64,000 nucleotides of DNA. It comes from a virus. The stretch is from positions 1-64,000 of IMG/VR virus record IMGVR_UViG_3300025065_000001. The stretch is one strand, 5' to 3'. Each line of letters opens with the position of its first letter. Position 1 is the first letter of the stretch. The notes under the pieces are model-generated. The model was not told the DNA's origin, did no database searches, and saw nothing but the letters and a program-made list of their open reading frames with translations. Shown here in pieces: positions 14,634-23,239 of this stretch. Position numbers and translations under genes: made by a program.

Positions 14634-16094
14634 ATGGCCGTAACAATACTTAGCAAGCTCAAGGTAATTGTGCCTAATCGGTTTAAGCCGAAAGGGAGTA
14701 CACAAACTGCGACCTATAACGCAGAGAACAACACAGAAGTCCTATCGCTCCCAGACTATCGGGAACACCTAGAAGATATCTATTCAAGTCGAGTTTCGGA
14801 TAATTCACAAACACTCATTATGAAGCTTGTTAAGTCAGACCCTGATGCTTCTGCGGCATTAGGCGCATATCTGACTACGGCGGGGAGCTCTATCCCTTAT
14901 ATCGTTGTAAAAGACCCTGATGGGGCGATTGACCGCGATGGCGCCAAGATAGTTAATGAACTGATTGAAGCATTAGAGACCCGCCGCGACTACTCTAAAG
15001 GTTATTTAAGACCTAAGACTCTGCGAGAACTGTCAGAAGAATTCCGTTACATGCTATTAGCCCGAGGTGGTATAGGCTGCGAAACGGTATTTGGGGATCA
15101 ACTTCAATTAACCGAGCTTCGCAATATCGATATGGCGAGTATTCGATGGCAAGAAAAAGAGCCTGGGAAAATGGTGCCATGGCAAGACCAAGGTGGCGGG
15201 GACCCAATTAAAATGGATATCCCTTCTTTCTTCGTGGCTTGGTACCGAAAATCACCTATTGAAGCTTACGGCCATAGCCCCTTCGTTAGTGCAATTAATA
15301 CCATGGCAGCAAGGCAACAGGTGATTAATGACCTGTATCGAATCATGCAAGTTACAGGGTTCCCGCGAATCGCTATCAAGGTACTTGAAGAAGTCTTGGT
15401 GAAAAATGCCCCCGCGGATGTTAAGGCCGACGCACAAAAACTAAGAACCTATATTTCTCAACGCCGCCAAGAGATTGGAAGCGCGTTTGCTTCGCTGCGT
15501 CCAGACCAAGCGATGGTTCACACCGACAGTGCTGAAGTTTCAATGCTTAATGAAAAGAACCCCGCAACAGGTATTAAAATTCAGGAAGTGATTGATACGC
15601 TTAACGCCCAAAACCAAGCAGGGTTAAAGACGATGGCCACGGTACTTGGTCGGGGTGAATCTGGTGTAAATACCGCTACCGTTGAAGCGAACTTGTTTGC
15701 CAAAGCTGCCGATAGCTTGAATGAGCCTATCGGAGAAATCCTAGGCAGCATGCTTACGATGGCCCTACGTATGCAAGGCTCTGAGAGTCGAGTTATTGTC
15801 AGATTCCCCAATATTGATTTGCGTTCTGAGCTTGAGCTAGAGGCCCAATTGAACTTGAAGTCAAACCGCTTGCGAACCGACCTAAGTGACGGGTTGATAA
15901 CAGACGATGATTACCATATTGCCATGTACCGTCGTATTAGACCGGACTCGGTAGCCGAGCTAAGTGGTACGGGTTTTATCGGGGGCGCTATGGAAGTAGA
16001 CGCAGAAAAAGTGAGCCCAAATTCTGACCCTCAAGGACGTTCCGTTAGTCGCGCTTCAGACAAAAGTGCGAAGTCTAACGCTAACCAGTCTTAA
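14634..16094 (+). CDS. Portal protein
   Basis: 486 aa, the dodecameric ring at the DNA-packaging vertex and docking site for terminase and neck. The sequence has the portal pattern of the DUF935/SPP1-like group: early LIMKLVKSDPDASAAL, a wing region with FRYMLLARGGIGCETVF, a stem-like region, and a long amphipathic helix before a charged, disordered C-terminus. It directly follows the terminase (18-base gap carrying the start motif) and precedes the protease, the canonical order. The assignment rests on position plus sequence pattern. Confidence 0.88.
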   Translation: MAVTILSKLKVIVPNRFKPKGSTQTATYNAENNTEVLSLPDYREHLEDIYSSRVSDNSQTLIMKLVKSDPDASAALGAYLTTAGSSIPYIVVKDPDGAIDRDGAKIVNELIEALETRRDYSKGYLRPKTLRELSEEFRYMLLARGGIGCETVFGDQLQLTELRNIDMASIRWQEKEPGKMVPWQDQGGGDPIKMDIPSFFVAWYRKSPIEAYGHSPFVSAINTMAARQQVINDLYRIMQVTGFPRIAIKVLEEVLVKNAPADVKADAQKLRTYISQRRQEIGSAFASLRPDQAMVHTDSAEVSMLNEKNPATGIKIQEVIDTLNAQNQAGLKTMATVLGRGESGVNTATVEANLFAKAADSLNEPIGEILGSMLTMALRMQGSESRVIVRFPNIDLRSELELEAQLNLKSNRLRTDLSDGLITDDDYHIAMYRRIRPDSVAELSGTGFIGGAMEVDAEKVSPNSDPQGRSVSRASDKSAKSNANQS

Positions 16095-16169
16095 GGTTAA
16101 TTTTTAATCGGGCTTGGCAACGCGATTGAAAAGCCCTAAGATAATCGAAAATTTGGATGGAAATTGACG

Positions 16170-17336
16170 ATGGCTAAACGGCTAACCCTCACTGAGCGTA
16201 TCAAATCGCTTATCACCGCAGCCGCGGGTGATGAAATAGACTTTTCGCAGATTGCAGCGTATGAGAGCGTTGCGGCATCTACTCGTCCAATCAATCAACC
16301 AAGCACAGCCTACCATGGCGCACAAATGACAGAAGGCTTTCTGTCACAGATGGCGGCGTATTACAAAGAAGAAAGTGTCCCTATTCAGGTCATGCACAAT
16401 GGCCAGATGCTCCCTGTAGGTAAGGTGTTTGCCGCAGATACTTATAGCGCCGATGAAGGGCACACGGACTTAAACGTTCTTTTCTATGTCGATGCTGAAG
16501 GCCCTTACGCCAGAGATATTGACCTTTCTATTCTAGATGAGGTTTCTGTCGGGGCAGCTCCCAATCACGCGTACTGTTCTGAATGTGGTTTCGACTACAT
16601 GGCCGAAGGCAACGAAATTAGTTTCTGGTTTCGTGAATGTGATAACGGCCATCGAATCGGTGAGAACGGAACCCACCTTCGCTTAACCGACCTCCGTGCT
16701 TGGAAAGAATTATCACTCGTGAACAAAGGCGCGAGTAATAAACCGAAGATACTTGGCTCTGCCAAGCAACGTCTGGGCAAAGACGCATATAACCAGCTTG
16801 CCGCTTCAAGTTCTCCTGAAGCCGTACAGTTCAGTTATATGACTTGCTCCCCCACTCAAAGTGAAACAACAGGTGAAACTATGGATTTATCAGCATTAAC
16901 AAACCAAGTTTCTACGTTGTCCGCAGCTAACGGCAAGCTAGAAGTTAAACTCGAATCGGCAGAGGCAGCGCTTACCGCTTCTCAGTCGGAAGTTGCCGCG
17001 CTGAAAGGACAAGTAGAAGAACTAAATACGAAGATTGAAAACGGTTCTGAAACCAAACTTCAATCTGATCTTTCAGCCGCTCAAGCGCAACTTGAAACGG
17101 CGAATAAAATTGTCGGCGTGTTCGATGAACAAGTTAAGCTTGCCGCAAAAATGGCGGGTTTGACGTTGGCTGAAGACGCCAGCGCGGACGACAAAATTGA
17201 GCTGTTAAAACAAGCTCAAATTAAACTGGCAGCAATCCCAAGGGATGGTGTTGGCAAAGGTGCGGATACACCGGTAGCTGACGACGTTCTGGTGCTTACT
17301 GCCGCGCATAACAGTGCGTTTGTTTCTAATCGATAA
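16170..17336 (+). CDS. Prohead protease fused to scaffold
   Basis: 388 aa. The N-terminal domain (about 1-200) is an HK97-like (U35 family) serine protease: His76 in QVMHNGQMLPVGKV and Ser126 in DEVSVGAAPN, with a third conserved LSLVNKGAS segment near 188-196. A Cys-rich insertion (CSEC, CDNGH) near 136-160 is unusual. The C-terminal part (about 235-335) is a coiled coil, as in scaffolding proteins. During capsid maturation the protease cleaves the scaffold and possibly the capsid protein. An internal in-frame start is present at 16881. Confidence 0.87.
   Translation: MAKRLTLTERIKSLITAAAGDEIDFSQIAAYESVAASTRPINQPSTAYHGAQMTEGFLSQMAAYYKEESVPIQVMHNGQMLPVGKVFAADTYSADEGHTDLNVLFYVDAEGPYARDIDLSILDEVSVGAAPNHAYCSECGFDYMAEGNEISFWFRECDNGHRIGENGTHLRLTDLRAWKELSLVNKGASNKPKILGSAKQRLGKDAYNQLAASSSPEAVQFSYMTCSPTQSETTGETMDLSALTNQVSTLSAANGKLEVKLESAEAALTASQSEVAALKGQVEELNTKIENGSETKLQSDLSAAQAQLETANKIVGVFDEQVKLAAKMAGLTLAEDASADDKIELLKQAQIKLAAIPRDGVGKGADTPVADDVLVLTAAHNSAFVSNR
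16881..17336 (+). CDS. Possible nested scaffold protein (internal start)
   Basis: An in-frame ATG at 16881 inside the protease gene has AGGTG five bases upstream and would give a 151-aa protein (MDLSALTNQV) made of the coiled-coil part only. This is the arrangement of lambda C/Nu3, where a separate scaffold is translated from inside the protease gene. The internal ribosome binding site is visible; use in vivo is inference. Confidence 0.5.
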   Translation: MDLSALTNQVSTLSAANGKLEVKLESAEAALTASQSEVAALKGQVEELNTKIENGSETKLQSDLSAAQAQLETANKIVGVFDEQVKLAAKMAGLTLAEDASADDKIELLKQAQIKLAAIPRDGVGKGADTPVADDVLVLTAAHNSAFVSNR

Positions 17337-17347
17337 GGGGAAGAGTC

Positions 17348-17740
17348 ATGCAAATTGGCGATTTACAACATCAGGGTATCCGCACTGAATCCGCGGCAGC
17401 GTCATTCTATTTGGATACCTCTATTACAGGCTTCGACGCCATTGGTAAGCCTGTTTCTATTACCGGTAATTTTACGGTGGGTTTCGGATCAGCAGACGAT
17501 GAGATTCTAGGTTATCTCGAGTCTTATGAAGACCGTGATGTAGAAAAAGTAAAAATGGGTGCGGTTTCTTGGCATATGTGTGCGGTTTTTGAATACGCCG
17601 GTACAGCGCCAACCGTAGGTGGCAATGTAGTATCAAATGGTGATGGTAAGGTAAAGGTTGCCGGAGCTGGGGCGGGTCGCAACGTAGTTGTTACCGCTGT
17701 TGATACCACCAACAAAACGGTATCGGTAATCTTCCGTTAA
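17348..17740 (+). CDS. Capsid decoration protein
   Basis: 130 aa, starting ATG with AAGGGG nearby. Gly/Ala/Val-rich, strand-rich sequence with a GAGAGRNVVV segment and no Lys/Arg clusters, typical of lambda gpD-like or head-stabilising trimers. It sits between protease/scaffold and major capsid, where such proteins are normally encoded. A hairpin (17728-17751) spans its stop codon and separates it from the capsid gene, possibly to tune relative expression. Family inferred from position and composition. Confidence 0.72.
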   Translation: MQIGDLQHQGIRTESAAASFYLDTSITGFDAIGKPVSITGNFTVGFGSADDEILGYLESYEDRDVEKVKMGAVSWHMCAVFEYAGTAPTVGGNVVSNGDGKVKVAGAGAGRNVVVTAVDTTNKTVSVIFR

Positions 17741-17751
17741 TTCGGAAGATT
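17728..17751 (+). terminator. Hairpin between decoration and capsid genes
   Basis: AATCTTCCG and CGGAAGATT form a 9-bp stem with a TTAATT loop that contains the decoration-protein stop codon. No U-run follows, so it is more likely an mRNA-stabilising or attenuating element than a full terminator. Confidence 0.5.
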
Positions 17752-17782
17752 CAAACCGCAAATAAAAATTTGGAGATTGACG

Positions 17783-18988
17783 ATGCAAGCAGCAAATCTT
17801 AGTCAGATTAAACGCGCCCCACTTAACGTGGTTTTAGCGGGTATTAATAGTGAGCACAGCGACGAATCTATTCGCGCTGGCGTAAAGCTGGTACAAGCAG
17901 CAAAACAATACGGTATTAACGTTCGTGATTACCTAAACCTAGCAGTTGACGTTCGTGCGTCGAATGATGAAAAGGCTGGTAAAAACTTCCGTTTGGATAA
18001 CGGTAACTTTATGACCGGCTACCAAGCCGCTATCGTAGAGTTGAACCTTCCGTTCAAAAACGCTTTTGAGCAAGGCATTACCCTTCAAGCTGCAGCGGAT
18101 ACTTTCAGTGCACGCCCAGGCTCTCGCGCACTTTTCCCAGAAGTTATCGATGATATGCTTCAGTGGAATACGCGCCAAGATATGTTCGAATCAACGGCCC
18201 CTATGGTGGCGCAAACCCGAACTATCACTGGTAATGAACTTATTACCACCGCAATTTTTGACGACCAAGGCCAGCTAAATACTTCGCCTATCGCGGAACT
18301 TGCGAACATTCCGATGCAGACTATCAAAAGCTCTGATAAGTCGGTTAAGTTCTTCAAACATGGTTCTGGTATCCGTACCTCATACGAATTCGAACGTCGT
18401 GTGAGCTTAGATATTCTTACCCCATATGCTGCCCGTATAGCGCGTAACAAAGAAATCAGCAAAGTGAAGATGGCTACCTCGCTATTGATCAATGGTGATG
18501 GTGTTCACGAAGCTGCAGAAGTGGTTCCAGCTTCTAATTATAAAGATTGGGATGCGGCTAAAGGCCTTAAAGGTAACTATGTTGCCTTAGCGGACTTCTT
18601 GGCGCAACGTGCGCGTAAAGGCGTACCGGTTGATACTATCGTAGGTAACTACGATATGTGGCTAGAACTGTTCCTAATGTTCTTACCAACTCAACCTAAC
18701 GGTAAGTCTACCTCTGAAATTCTTCAGGAGAACGGTGGTCCTCGCGTGGCTCTGGCCATGGACTTCTTAAGCGGTGTCAACTTCCATATTTCAAGCTCAG
18801 CCCCTACGGGTAAGCTGATTTGTTATTCGAAGGCTGACACGCTGGAAGAACTTATCGAAGCCGGTTCTGTACTGTCTGAGTCTGAGACAGCAATCAAGAA
18901 CCAGTCGATTACTTACGTGAAAACTGAGAACTCAGGCTATCGCCTAGTTTACGGTGATACTCGCGTAATCTTCGATACCACGGCCTAA
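17783..18988 (+). CDS. Major capsid protein
   Basis: 401 aa, forming the icosahedral shell. The sequence shows an N-terminal segment, a long central region rich in strands (NELITTAIFDDQGQLN, FFKHGSGIRTSYEF) and a DKSVKF/DILTPYAARIARNKE helix resembling the HK97-fold spine helix, then a C-terminal strand-rich A domain. Evenly distributed charges and good codon use fit a highly expressed gene. It lies after decoration and before connector genes. Preceded by the start motif with GGAG and followed by an 18-bp GC/AT palindrome. Confidence 0.88.
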   Translation: MQAANLSQIKRAPLNVVLAGINSEHSDESIRAGVKLVQAAKQYGINVRDYLNLAVDVRASNDEKAGKNFRLDNGNFMTGYQAAIVELNLPFKNAFEQGITLQAAADTFSARPGSRALFPEVIDDMLQWNTRQDMFESTAPMVAQTRTITGNELITTAIFDDQGQLNTSPIAELANIPMQTIKSSDKSVKFFKHGSGIRTSYEFERRVSLDILTPYAARIARNKEISKVKMATSLLINGDGVHEAAEVVPASNYKDWDAAKGLKGNYVALADFLAQRARKGVPVDTIVGNYDMWLELFLMFLPTQPNGKSTSEILQENGGPRVALAMDFLSGVNFHISSSAPTGKLICYSKADTLEELIEAGSVLSESETAIKNQSITYVKTENSGYRLVYGDTRVIFDTTA

Positions 18989-18998
18989 CCAACAATAA

Positions 18999-19016
18999 CC
19001 CCCTTAATTAAGGGGG
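18999..19016 (+). repeat. Palindrome after the capsid gene
   Basis: CCCCCTTAATTAAGGGGG, a perfect 18-bp inverted repeat 10 bases past the capsid stop codon. It resembles the left-arm hairpins in G/C arm design but with a different centre. It may stabilise the abundant capsid mRNA 3' end or attenuate downstream transcription. Confidence 0.7.
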
Positions 19017-19035
19017 CTACTTGGAGAATCAACTA

Positions 19036-19473
19036 ATGAAAATGATCTTAGCTAAAACCACTAAAAATTTTATGCTAATGACGCGTTTCGGAATTATTGA
19101 AGCGTTCCGCCCTTCGGTAATTGGCCATTGCACGGAAGTGGACCAGTTTGTTTCACAGCAGCAAATAAAGGTGCTGGATAACGACTTGCCAGATAACGCC
19201 ACGGATGAAGAGTTCAAAAAGTTCTTTGACGATCACGATGGTGACTGGGAAACCGCACTGGAAAATTTCAAGCTGAGTCTTGAAGGCATTGAAGAGAGTA
19301 AGGAAGACTCTGGCGAAGGTGATAAGGAAGACTCTGATAAAGAGACTGGCGAAGGTGATAAGGAAGACTCTGATAAAGAGACTGGTGAAGGTGATACGGA
19401 CAACTCACCAGAACCGGCACCGGCACCAGCCCCTAAGAAAACCACGACTCGCACGACTAAAGCGAAGTCTTAA
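19036..19473 (+). CDS. Head-region protein with acidic tandem repeats, 145 aa
   Basis: Not assigned to a family. Residues 1-85 are a small mixed domain (FGIIEAFRPSVIGH, NATDEEFKKFFDDHDGDWETALENF). The C-terminal 60 residues are low complexity: a 12-residue unit DKEDSDKETGEG repeated twice (36-base repeats at 19321-19356 and 19357-19392) with partial copies around it, then a Pro/Ala run and a basic Thr/Lys tail. It lies between capsid and connector genes, suggesting a head-completion or head-fibre role. ATG 19036 follows TTGGAG. Confidence 0.68.
   Translation: MKMILAKTTKNFMLMTRFGIIEAFRPSVIGHCTEVDQFVSQQQIKVLDNDLPDNATDEEFKKFFDDHDGDWETALENFKLSLEGIEESKEDSGEGDKEDSDKETGEGDKEDSDKETGEGDTDNSPEPAPAPAPKKTTTRTTKAKS
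19321..19392 (+). repeat. 36-base tandem repeat inside coding sequence
   Basis: Two consecutive 36-base units, nearly identical, encoding DKEDSDKETGEG; partial copies flank them. Being a multiple of three, length changes by slippage would keep the frame, so the tail of this protein can vary between isolates. Confidence 0.8.
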
Positions 19474-19482
19474 GGAACAACC

Positions 19483-20169
19483 ATGTTAAGTGTCCCAAAT
19501 AACGAAATGTTAATGCTGACCGAGTTTCAAATAGGTGACTACACCTATTTGCCGGACTTTGGGACCGTAAGTGTCTCCCTCAAGGACCAAGAGGGCGTTG
19601 AGGTACATTCGGTGGATGTACCTTTTGATGCTGATTACAGCATCCCTCAAGATATCCTGAAAGTCAGCAGCAGTGATATCTTGAGCTTTTTTAAGTTGAC
19701 GGTTAAGTTCACTAGCGAAAATCGCCAACGTATTTATACGGATATTGTTCGGGTTCATATGGATTTTATGTTTACATCCACACCTTCGAATCTAAGAAGC
19801 CTTATCGGGCTATACGAAGAAGAACTTCCTGATAGTGATATTGATTTTATTTACTCGTTCAATGAGCTGGTAAATGAACTTGGCCAAGGCCTACTTGAAG
19901 ATACAAACGCTCGTATCAACAAGTTAATTTTGCTACATGAAGCTGTGCGCCACCTCCCTGCGTTAGGACTGAAAACTCTAAAGTCTAATGAAATTGACGA
20001 CACTAAGAAGTCTCGACTATCAAATATTGATATAAAAGCCGTGCAGGACTCTATTACCTCTCAGTATTGGGCTCACAAATTAACGTTTGAGTCCGTGGCT
20101 GAATTCCCTCAACCTCCACTACTTGAGTTTGTGAGCCGAACCGACCCATTCACAGGTGAGGACGCATGA
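19483..20169 (+). CDS. Head-tail connector protein (adaptor), 228 aa
   Basis: Assigned by position: in siphoviruses the adaptor follows the capsid. The N-terminal part is strand-rich (FQIGDYTYLPDFGTVSVSL); the C-terminal half is helical and contains an N-E-I-D-D-T segment that carries the motif TTGACGA by chance in the coding frame. Start ATG 19483 with AAGGAA. The stop overlaps the next start as ATGA. Likely part of the neck ring below the portal; a particular family cannot be named. Confidence 0.62.
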   Translation: MLSVPNNEMLMLTEFQIGDYTYLPDFGTVSVSLKDQEGVEVHSVDVPFDADYSIPQDILKVSSSDILSFFKLTVKFTSENRQRIYTDIVRVHMDFMFTSTPSNLRSLIGLYEEELPDSDIDFIYSFNELVNELGQGLLEDTNARINKLILLHEAVRHLPALGLKTLKSNEIDDTKKSRLSNIDIKAVQDSITSQYWAHKLTFESVAEFPQPPLLEFVSRTDPFTGEDA

Positions 20170-20648
20170 ATATCTTCACCAGATATACTTCAGGGAATCT
20201 TAATTTGGTTGCACGTACTACGCAGCCGAATGAGAGTTTCAGAAGTCTGGTACCTGTTAGGTCCATGGTGCATATACCAAAGCGATTCAGGGTTAAAGCA
20301 GGGGACATTATTCGTAAGAATGAACACACAGCGTTCCTACTGGCCGAACACCATGCTTACGGCTTAAATAACGTTTTCCTTGGATTGGCTATTAACGCTG
20401 AGGTTGATGTTACCTATTCTATTCGCGTCCGCCATCCTGTAACTGGGTTGGAGACCAATGGCTTTAGTACTGAAAGTGAAACCCTTTCTTGTGTACAGGA
20501 AATTGAAACCCCCGCTGAGGTAAAAGGTCTTACGGTCTCACAGGAGGTCTTTTACTTTGGTTCTGAAATCCCCAGGGATGCCAAGATAAATGGCCGAACC
20601 GTAACTAAGGTTATGCCTGTTTCAGGAATTTACCGCGTAGAGGTGTAG
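20166..20648 (+). CDS. Head-closure/neck protein, 160 aa
   Basis: Not recognised directly. Strand-rich sequence (VHIPKRFRVKAGDII, EVDVTYSIRVRHPV) with few helices, as in small barrel-like head-closure proteins. ATGA overlap with the preceding gene indicates translational coupling and stoichiometric production. Role assigned by gene order. Confidence 0.58.
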   Translation: MNIFTRYTSGNLNLVARTTQPNESFRSLVPVRSMVHIPKRFRVKAGDIIRKNEHTAFLLAEHHAYGLNNVFLGLAINAEVDVTYSIRVRHPVTGLETNGFSTESETLSCVQEIETPAEVKGLTVSQEVFYFGSEIPRDAKINGRTVTKVMPVSGIYRVEV

Positions 20649-20651
20649 GCC

Positions 20652-21560
20652 GTGTCGGTTACCGCTGATTTTCAAGCCCAGTTCGAAGCTCTAGTTACAG
20701 GTTTAACAGAAGGGGAAACCGCTTTTGTTCGAAGTGAAATAGAGTCGGCCACCGTTGCTTTTCTGAATAATGTTTTCACTTCGCTAGCTGCAATGATAAG
20801 CGCTATGTCGAAGGAGGCGGAGGTAATTGGTTACGCGCCGAATGCTTTTGGCTATGAGGGAACGAGTAAACGAATAACCTCACGATGGCAAATTCGCAAA
20901 AATATAGGCTTAGGTAAAAAGCCTTTAACTCAAGAGCCGATGTTGTTCAGGGGGCTCAGTGAGAAAAAAGGCAAGACTTCTCTAGTTCAGTTGCTAAGAC
21001 GATTAGGCAGCAATAATGATGTTGGTGCAAAGCTTTATACGGGACTTGGGGGGCTTTCGTTGTCTCCGGTTGCTACGGGTTCCTCAGCTTTAAAGCCTGG
21101 GCTCAAGTTTTCAAAATGGGCGGGTAAAGCTTATAACCCTAGAACCCGAGAATATGTGGCGTGGAAAGATGCCGTGATCCCTGCGGTAAATCATTACTTG
21201 AGACAAGGTGCGGTTAGAACCAATACAGGTGCAAGATTAGGTCCCAACTCTAGAGTATCGGTTGAAGGAAGACGAGGCCAGATATCGGTACAACGTGCCT
21301 TAGTTGAGGGGTTGGCCAGTGCCGGTATCAACGTGAGCTTCCTATCCAAACTCAACAGCTTTTTAGGTGCTAAATCGGACTTTGATGAACTGGCCGACAT
21401 ACTTGAAACGTTAGGCTTAATAGACCAAAAGGAGCGAAACAAGATAGGTCATTTGCATAAGTACAAGCACGCTATTTTGTTACCTTACTTTGGCGCCTTA
21501 CTTTCTAGCACAGGAAAAAATTCTTTAACCGCTTACCTACAACGAGAGGGTGTCCTTTAA
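20652..21560 (+). CDS. Neck/tail-connector protein, 302 aa
   Basis: Not recognised. Starts at a GTG with AGAGGTG just upstream. The N-terminal 60 residues are helical, the centre is Lys/Arg/Gly-rich (basic), and the C-terminus again helical. By order between head-closure and tail-terminator genes it may be a neck protein like HK97 gp10, although larger than usual (typical 110-170 aa). Its basic centre could contact DNA or the portal. Confidence 0.5.
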   Translation: MSVTADFQAQFEALVTGLTEGETAFVRSEIESATVAFLNNVFTSLAAMISAMSKEAEVIGYAPNAFGYEGTSKRITSRWQIRKNIGLGKKPLTQEPMLFRGLSEKKGKTSLVQLLRRLGSNNDVGAKLYTGLGGLSLSPVATGSSALKPGLKFSKWAGKAYNPRTREYVAWKDAVIPAVNHYLRQGAVRTNTGARLGPNSRVSVEGRRGQISVQRALVEGLASAGINVSFLSKLNSFLGAKSDFDELADILETLGLIDQKERNKIGHLHKYKHAILLPYFGALLSSTGKNSLTAYLQREGVL

Positions 21561-22019
21561 ATGGCCCAGTATATAAATATCCAAGCCTCTCTACTTCGGT
21601 TCTGTAGTGATAATGCAAAACTATTGCGTGCGCTTGTCGGAACTGAATTTAAGAGCCTCAACCTCGATGCCTTTTCCAATGAAGATGAGTTACCGGAAGG
21701 GGACTTTATTGGTATTGAGGATTTAGCCGTACAGTCGGCCACGGACGATATTCCGCTAGACACACTTTCTGCGGCAGTAACGATTAGTACGGTATCCGAC
21801 ACTAACAATATGCGACTAACAAAAGTCGTAGATCATATTTTTGAGTGTTTAAGGCCAACGAAAGCCTTTACGCTTTTTGATGAAACTACAGGGGCTAGAA
21901 GGGGAAATATTACGTGTATGAATATGACCCAAATTCTTCCTGTTCAGGACGGAAAAAACTCTCGGGTTATTCAGTCGATAATTTTTCAGGCCTCAGCTTT
22001 AGATGAATCGACAAAATGA
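21561..22019 (+). CDS. Tail terminator-like protein, 152 aa
   Basis: Starts at the base after the previous stop, a tight junction. The length, alpha/beta pattern and place directly before the tail tube gene match tail terminator (lambda gpU-type) proteins that cap the tail and join it to the neck. The 3' end overlaps by 34 bases, tail-to-tail, with a gene on the other strand. Confidence 0.58.
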   Translation: MAQYINIQASLLRFCSDNAKLLRALVGTEFKSLNLDAFSNEDELPEGDFIGIEDLAVQSATDDIPLDTLSAAVTISTVSDTNNMRLTKVVDHIFECLRPTKAFTLFDETTGARRGNITCMNMTQILPVQDGKNSRVIQSIIFQASALDESTK

Positions 22020-22327
22020 GTAAGTCCTAAGTCCTTCAAGCTGGCGCAAACAGCGATTTGAAAAGCTTGTTGACGGGTGTATAGTGTTCGTTGGCAGTAC
22101 TGATCAAGACGATTCAAAACTTTTTTGGGTAGTCTTAAGGTAAAGCTTTTTGATGATGCCGACTTAGGAACAACACGCATATCGATTGGACTTAAGTTAT
22201 TGTGTAAAAAGTGGTCTAATAAGACGCGCAACTTGTCCGCATCAGATTCACCCTCAATAGGTGCTCTGGCTGCGGTCTCAAAAATGTTCGTGGGTGTGAT
22301 GATTGAAATTGGTGTAAGTTTTGCCAT
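21986..22327 (-). CDS. Ribbon-helix-helix DNA-binding protein, antisense in the tail operon
   Basis: 113 aa with a strong GGAGGA ribosome binding site before its ATG. Residues about 60-95 (SFTLRLPKKV, LNRLDQYCQR, TLYTRQQAFQ) have the strand-helix-helix pattern of MetJ/Arc/CopG repressors: a short basic strand for major-groove contact, then two helices for dimerisation. The N-terminal 50 residues are less ordered. It is the only minus-strand gene between 12.8 and 45.8 kb and converges on the tail-terminator gene. Such placement is typical of a separately regulated regulator or moron; it may repress phage or host promoters, and could be the lysogenic repressor. Confidence 0.82.
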   Translation of the reverse strand: MAKLTPISIITPTNIFETAARAPIEGESDADKLRVLLDHFLHNNLSPIDMRVVPKSASSKSFTLRLPKKVLNRLDQYCQRTLYTRQQAFQIAVCASLKDLGLTHFVDSSKAEA

Positions 22328-22382
22328 GTTTCATCCTCCTTCAGCAAGGTATCAATAATAACCTAAAATTTGGAGATTGACG

Positions 22383-23213
22383 ATGGCTGGTGAAGCTAAA
22401 ACAACTGATTTTATGTTGGGTACTGCCACTGTAATGATTGGTAACCCAGAAGACCTCTACAAACTAAACCCAGAACAACATTCTGTGGGCCTAGTTAAGA
22501 ATTTCACAATCGAAGCAACCAAGGAACGTTCTGACCTTACCCAAGGCCGAACTAACGATGTTGTTTTCACACTAACAACCGGTGCCACGACTCGAGGCAC
22601 ATTCGAAATGTATGAATACACCGAAAAGAACCTTGCTTACGCGTTAGGTCTAGACGGTGGGGAGTTGGTATCTCCTGAAGGTGATGCTCACGTAGTTAAG
22701 ACTTCTGCTTCTTTCTCAGCCGGTTCGGTTACTCTAGCTCTCAATGATGGTACAGGACAGGATATTGAGGTAGGTAGTTGGGTTAGTGTTCGCGACCCTA
22801 TTTCAGAAAATATTGTTTTAGGTACCGTAAAAACTACTTCAGGACTAACGGATGGTACAGCAGCAACCGCTACTATCGAAGTAGAAGTCCCTGACAGCAC
22901 TATGGCTTGGGAAGTTCCGGCTGGCGCATATGTATCCCTAGTAACGGTACTTGATGTGGGCTCAACGGATGTTGACCGAGACTTTGCCGCTAAGGTTCAA
23001 GGCCAGCTAGCTAACGGTAAGTGGATCACACTTCTTATTCCTAAGATGCGTGTTTCTTCAGGTCTTACTATGGCATTTGGTACCGACAACTTCGGTAATA
23101 CACCGTTTGAGTTTACGCCACTTAAAGTTACACCTTCCGATACTTACTATGCACCTTTCAAAGGTACCTCTGGTAAGTTAGTTCATGACTCAGTACAAAG
23201 CGCATTGTCGTAA
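22383..23213 (+). CDS. Major tail tube protein
   Basis: 276 aa, forming the hexameric rings of the long tail tube. Strand-rich, with a GATVMIGN-like opening and an Ig-like C-terminal portion. It is preceded by the start motif and followed by a strong intrinsic terminator (23240-23263), which would keep tail tube expression high relative to the downstream chaperones. Position immediately before the frameshifted chaperone pair fits the conserved siphovirus order. Confidence 0.82.
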   Translation: MAGEAKTTDFMLGTATVMIGNPEDLYKLNPEQHSVGLVKNFTIEATKERSDLTQGRTNDVVFTLTTGATTRGTFEMYEYTEKNLAYALGLDGGELVSPEGDAHVVKTSASFSAGSVTLALNDGTGQDIEVGSWVSVRDPISENIVLGTVKTTSGLTDGTAATATIEVEVPDSTMAWEVPAGAYVSLVTVLDVGSTDVDRDFAAKVQGQLANGKWITLLIPKMRVSSGLTMAFGTDNFGNTPFEFTPLKVTPSDTYYAPFKGTSGKLVHDSVQSALS

Positions 23214-23239
23214 AAACCCTGGGTCTAAAAACTGTTTAG

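Noticed and set aside
14628-14636. TTG of TTGACGATG as start codon (proteins beginning MTM)
   Set aside because: The ATG is better spaced from AGGA, and several copies of the motif have the start codon elsewhere, so the TTG is part of the motif.
14628-14660. TTGACG of the motif as a sigma70 -35 box
   Set aside because: No -10 match lies 16-18 bases downstream in most copies, and the resulting transcript would start inside the gene.
19990-19998. A further TTGACGA copy inside the connector gene
   Set aside because: It lies in the coding frame (Glu-Ile-Asp-Asp) away from any start and lacks the flanking consensus.
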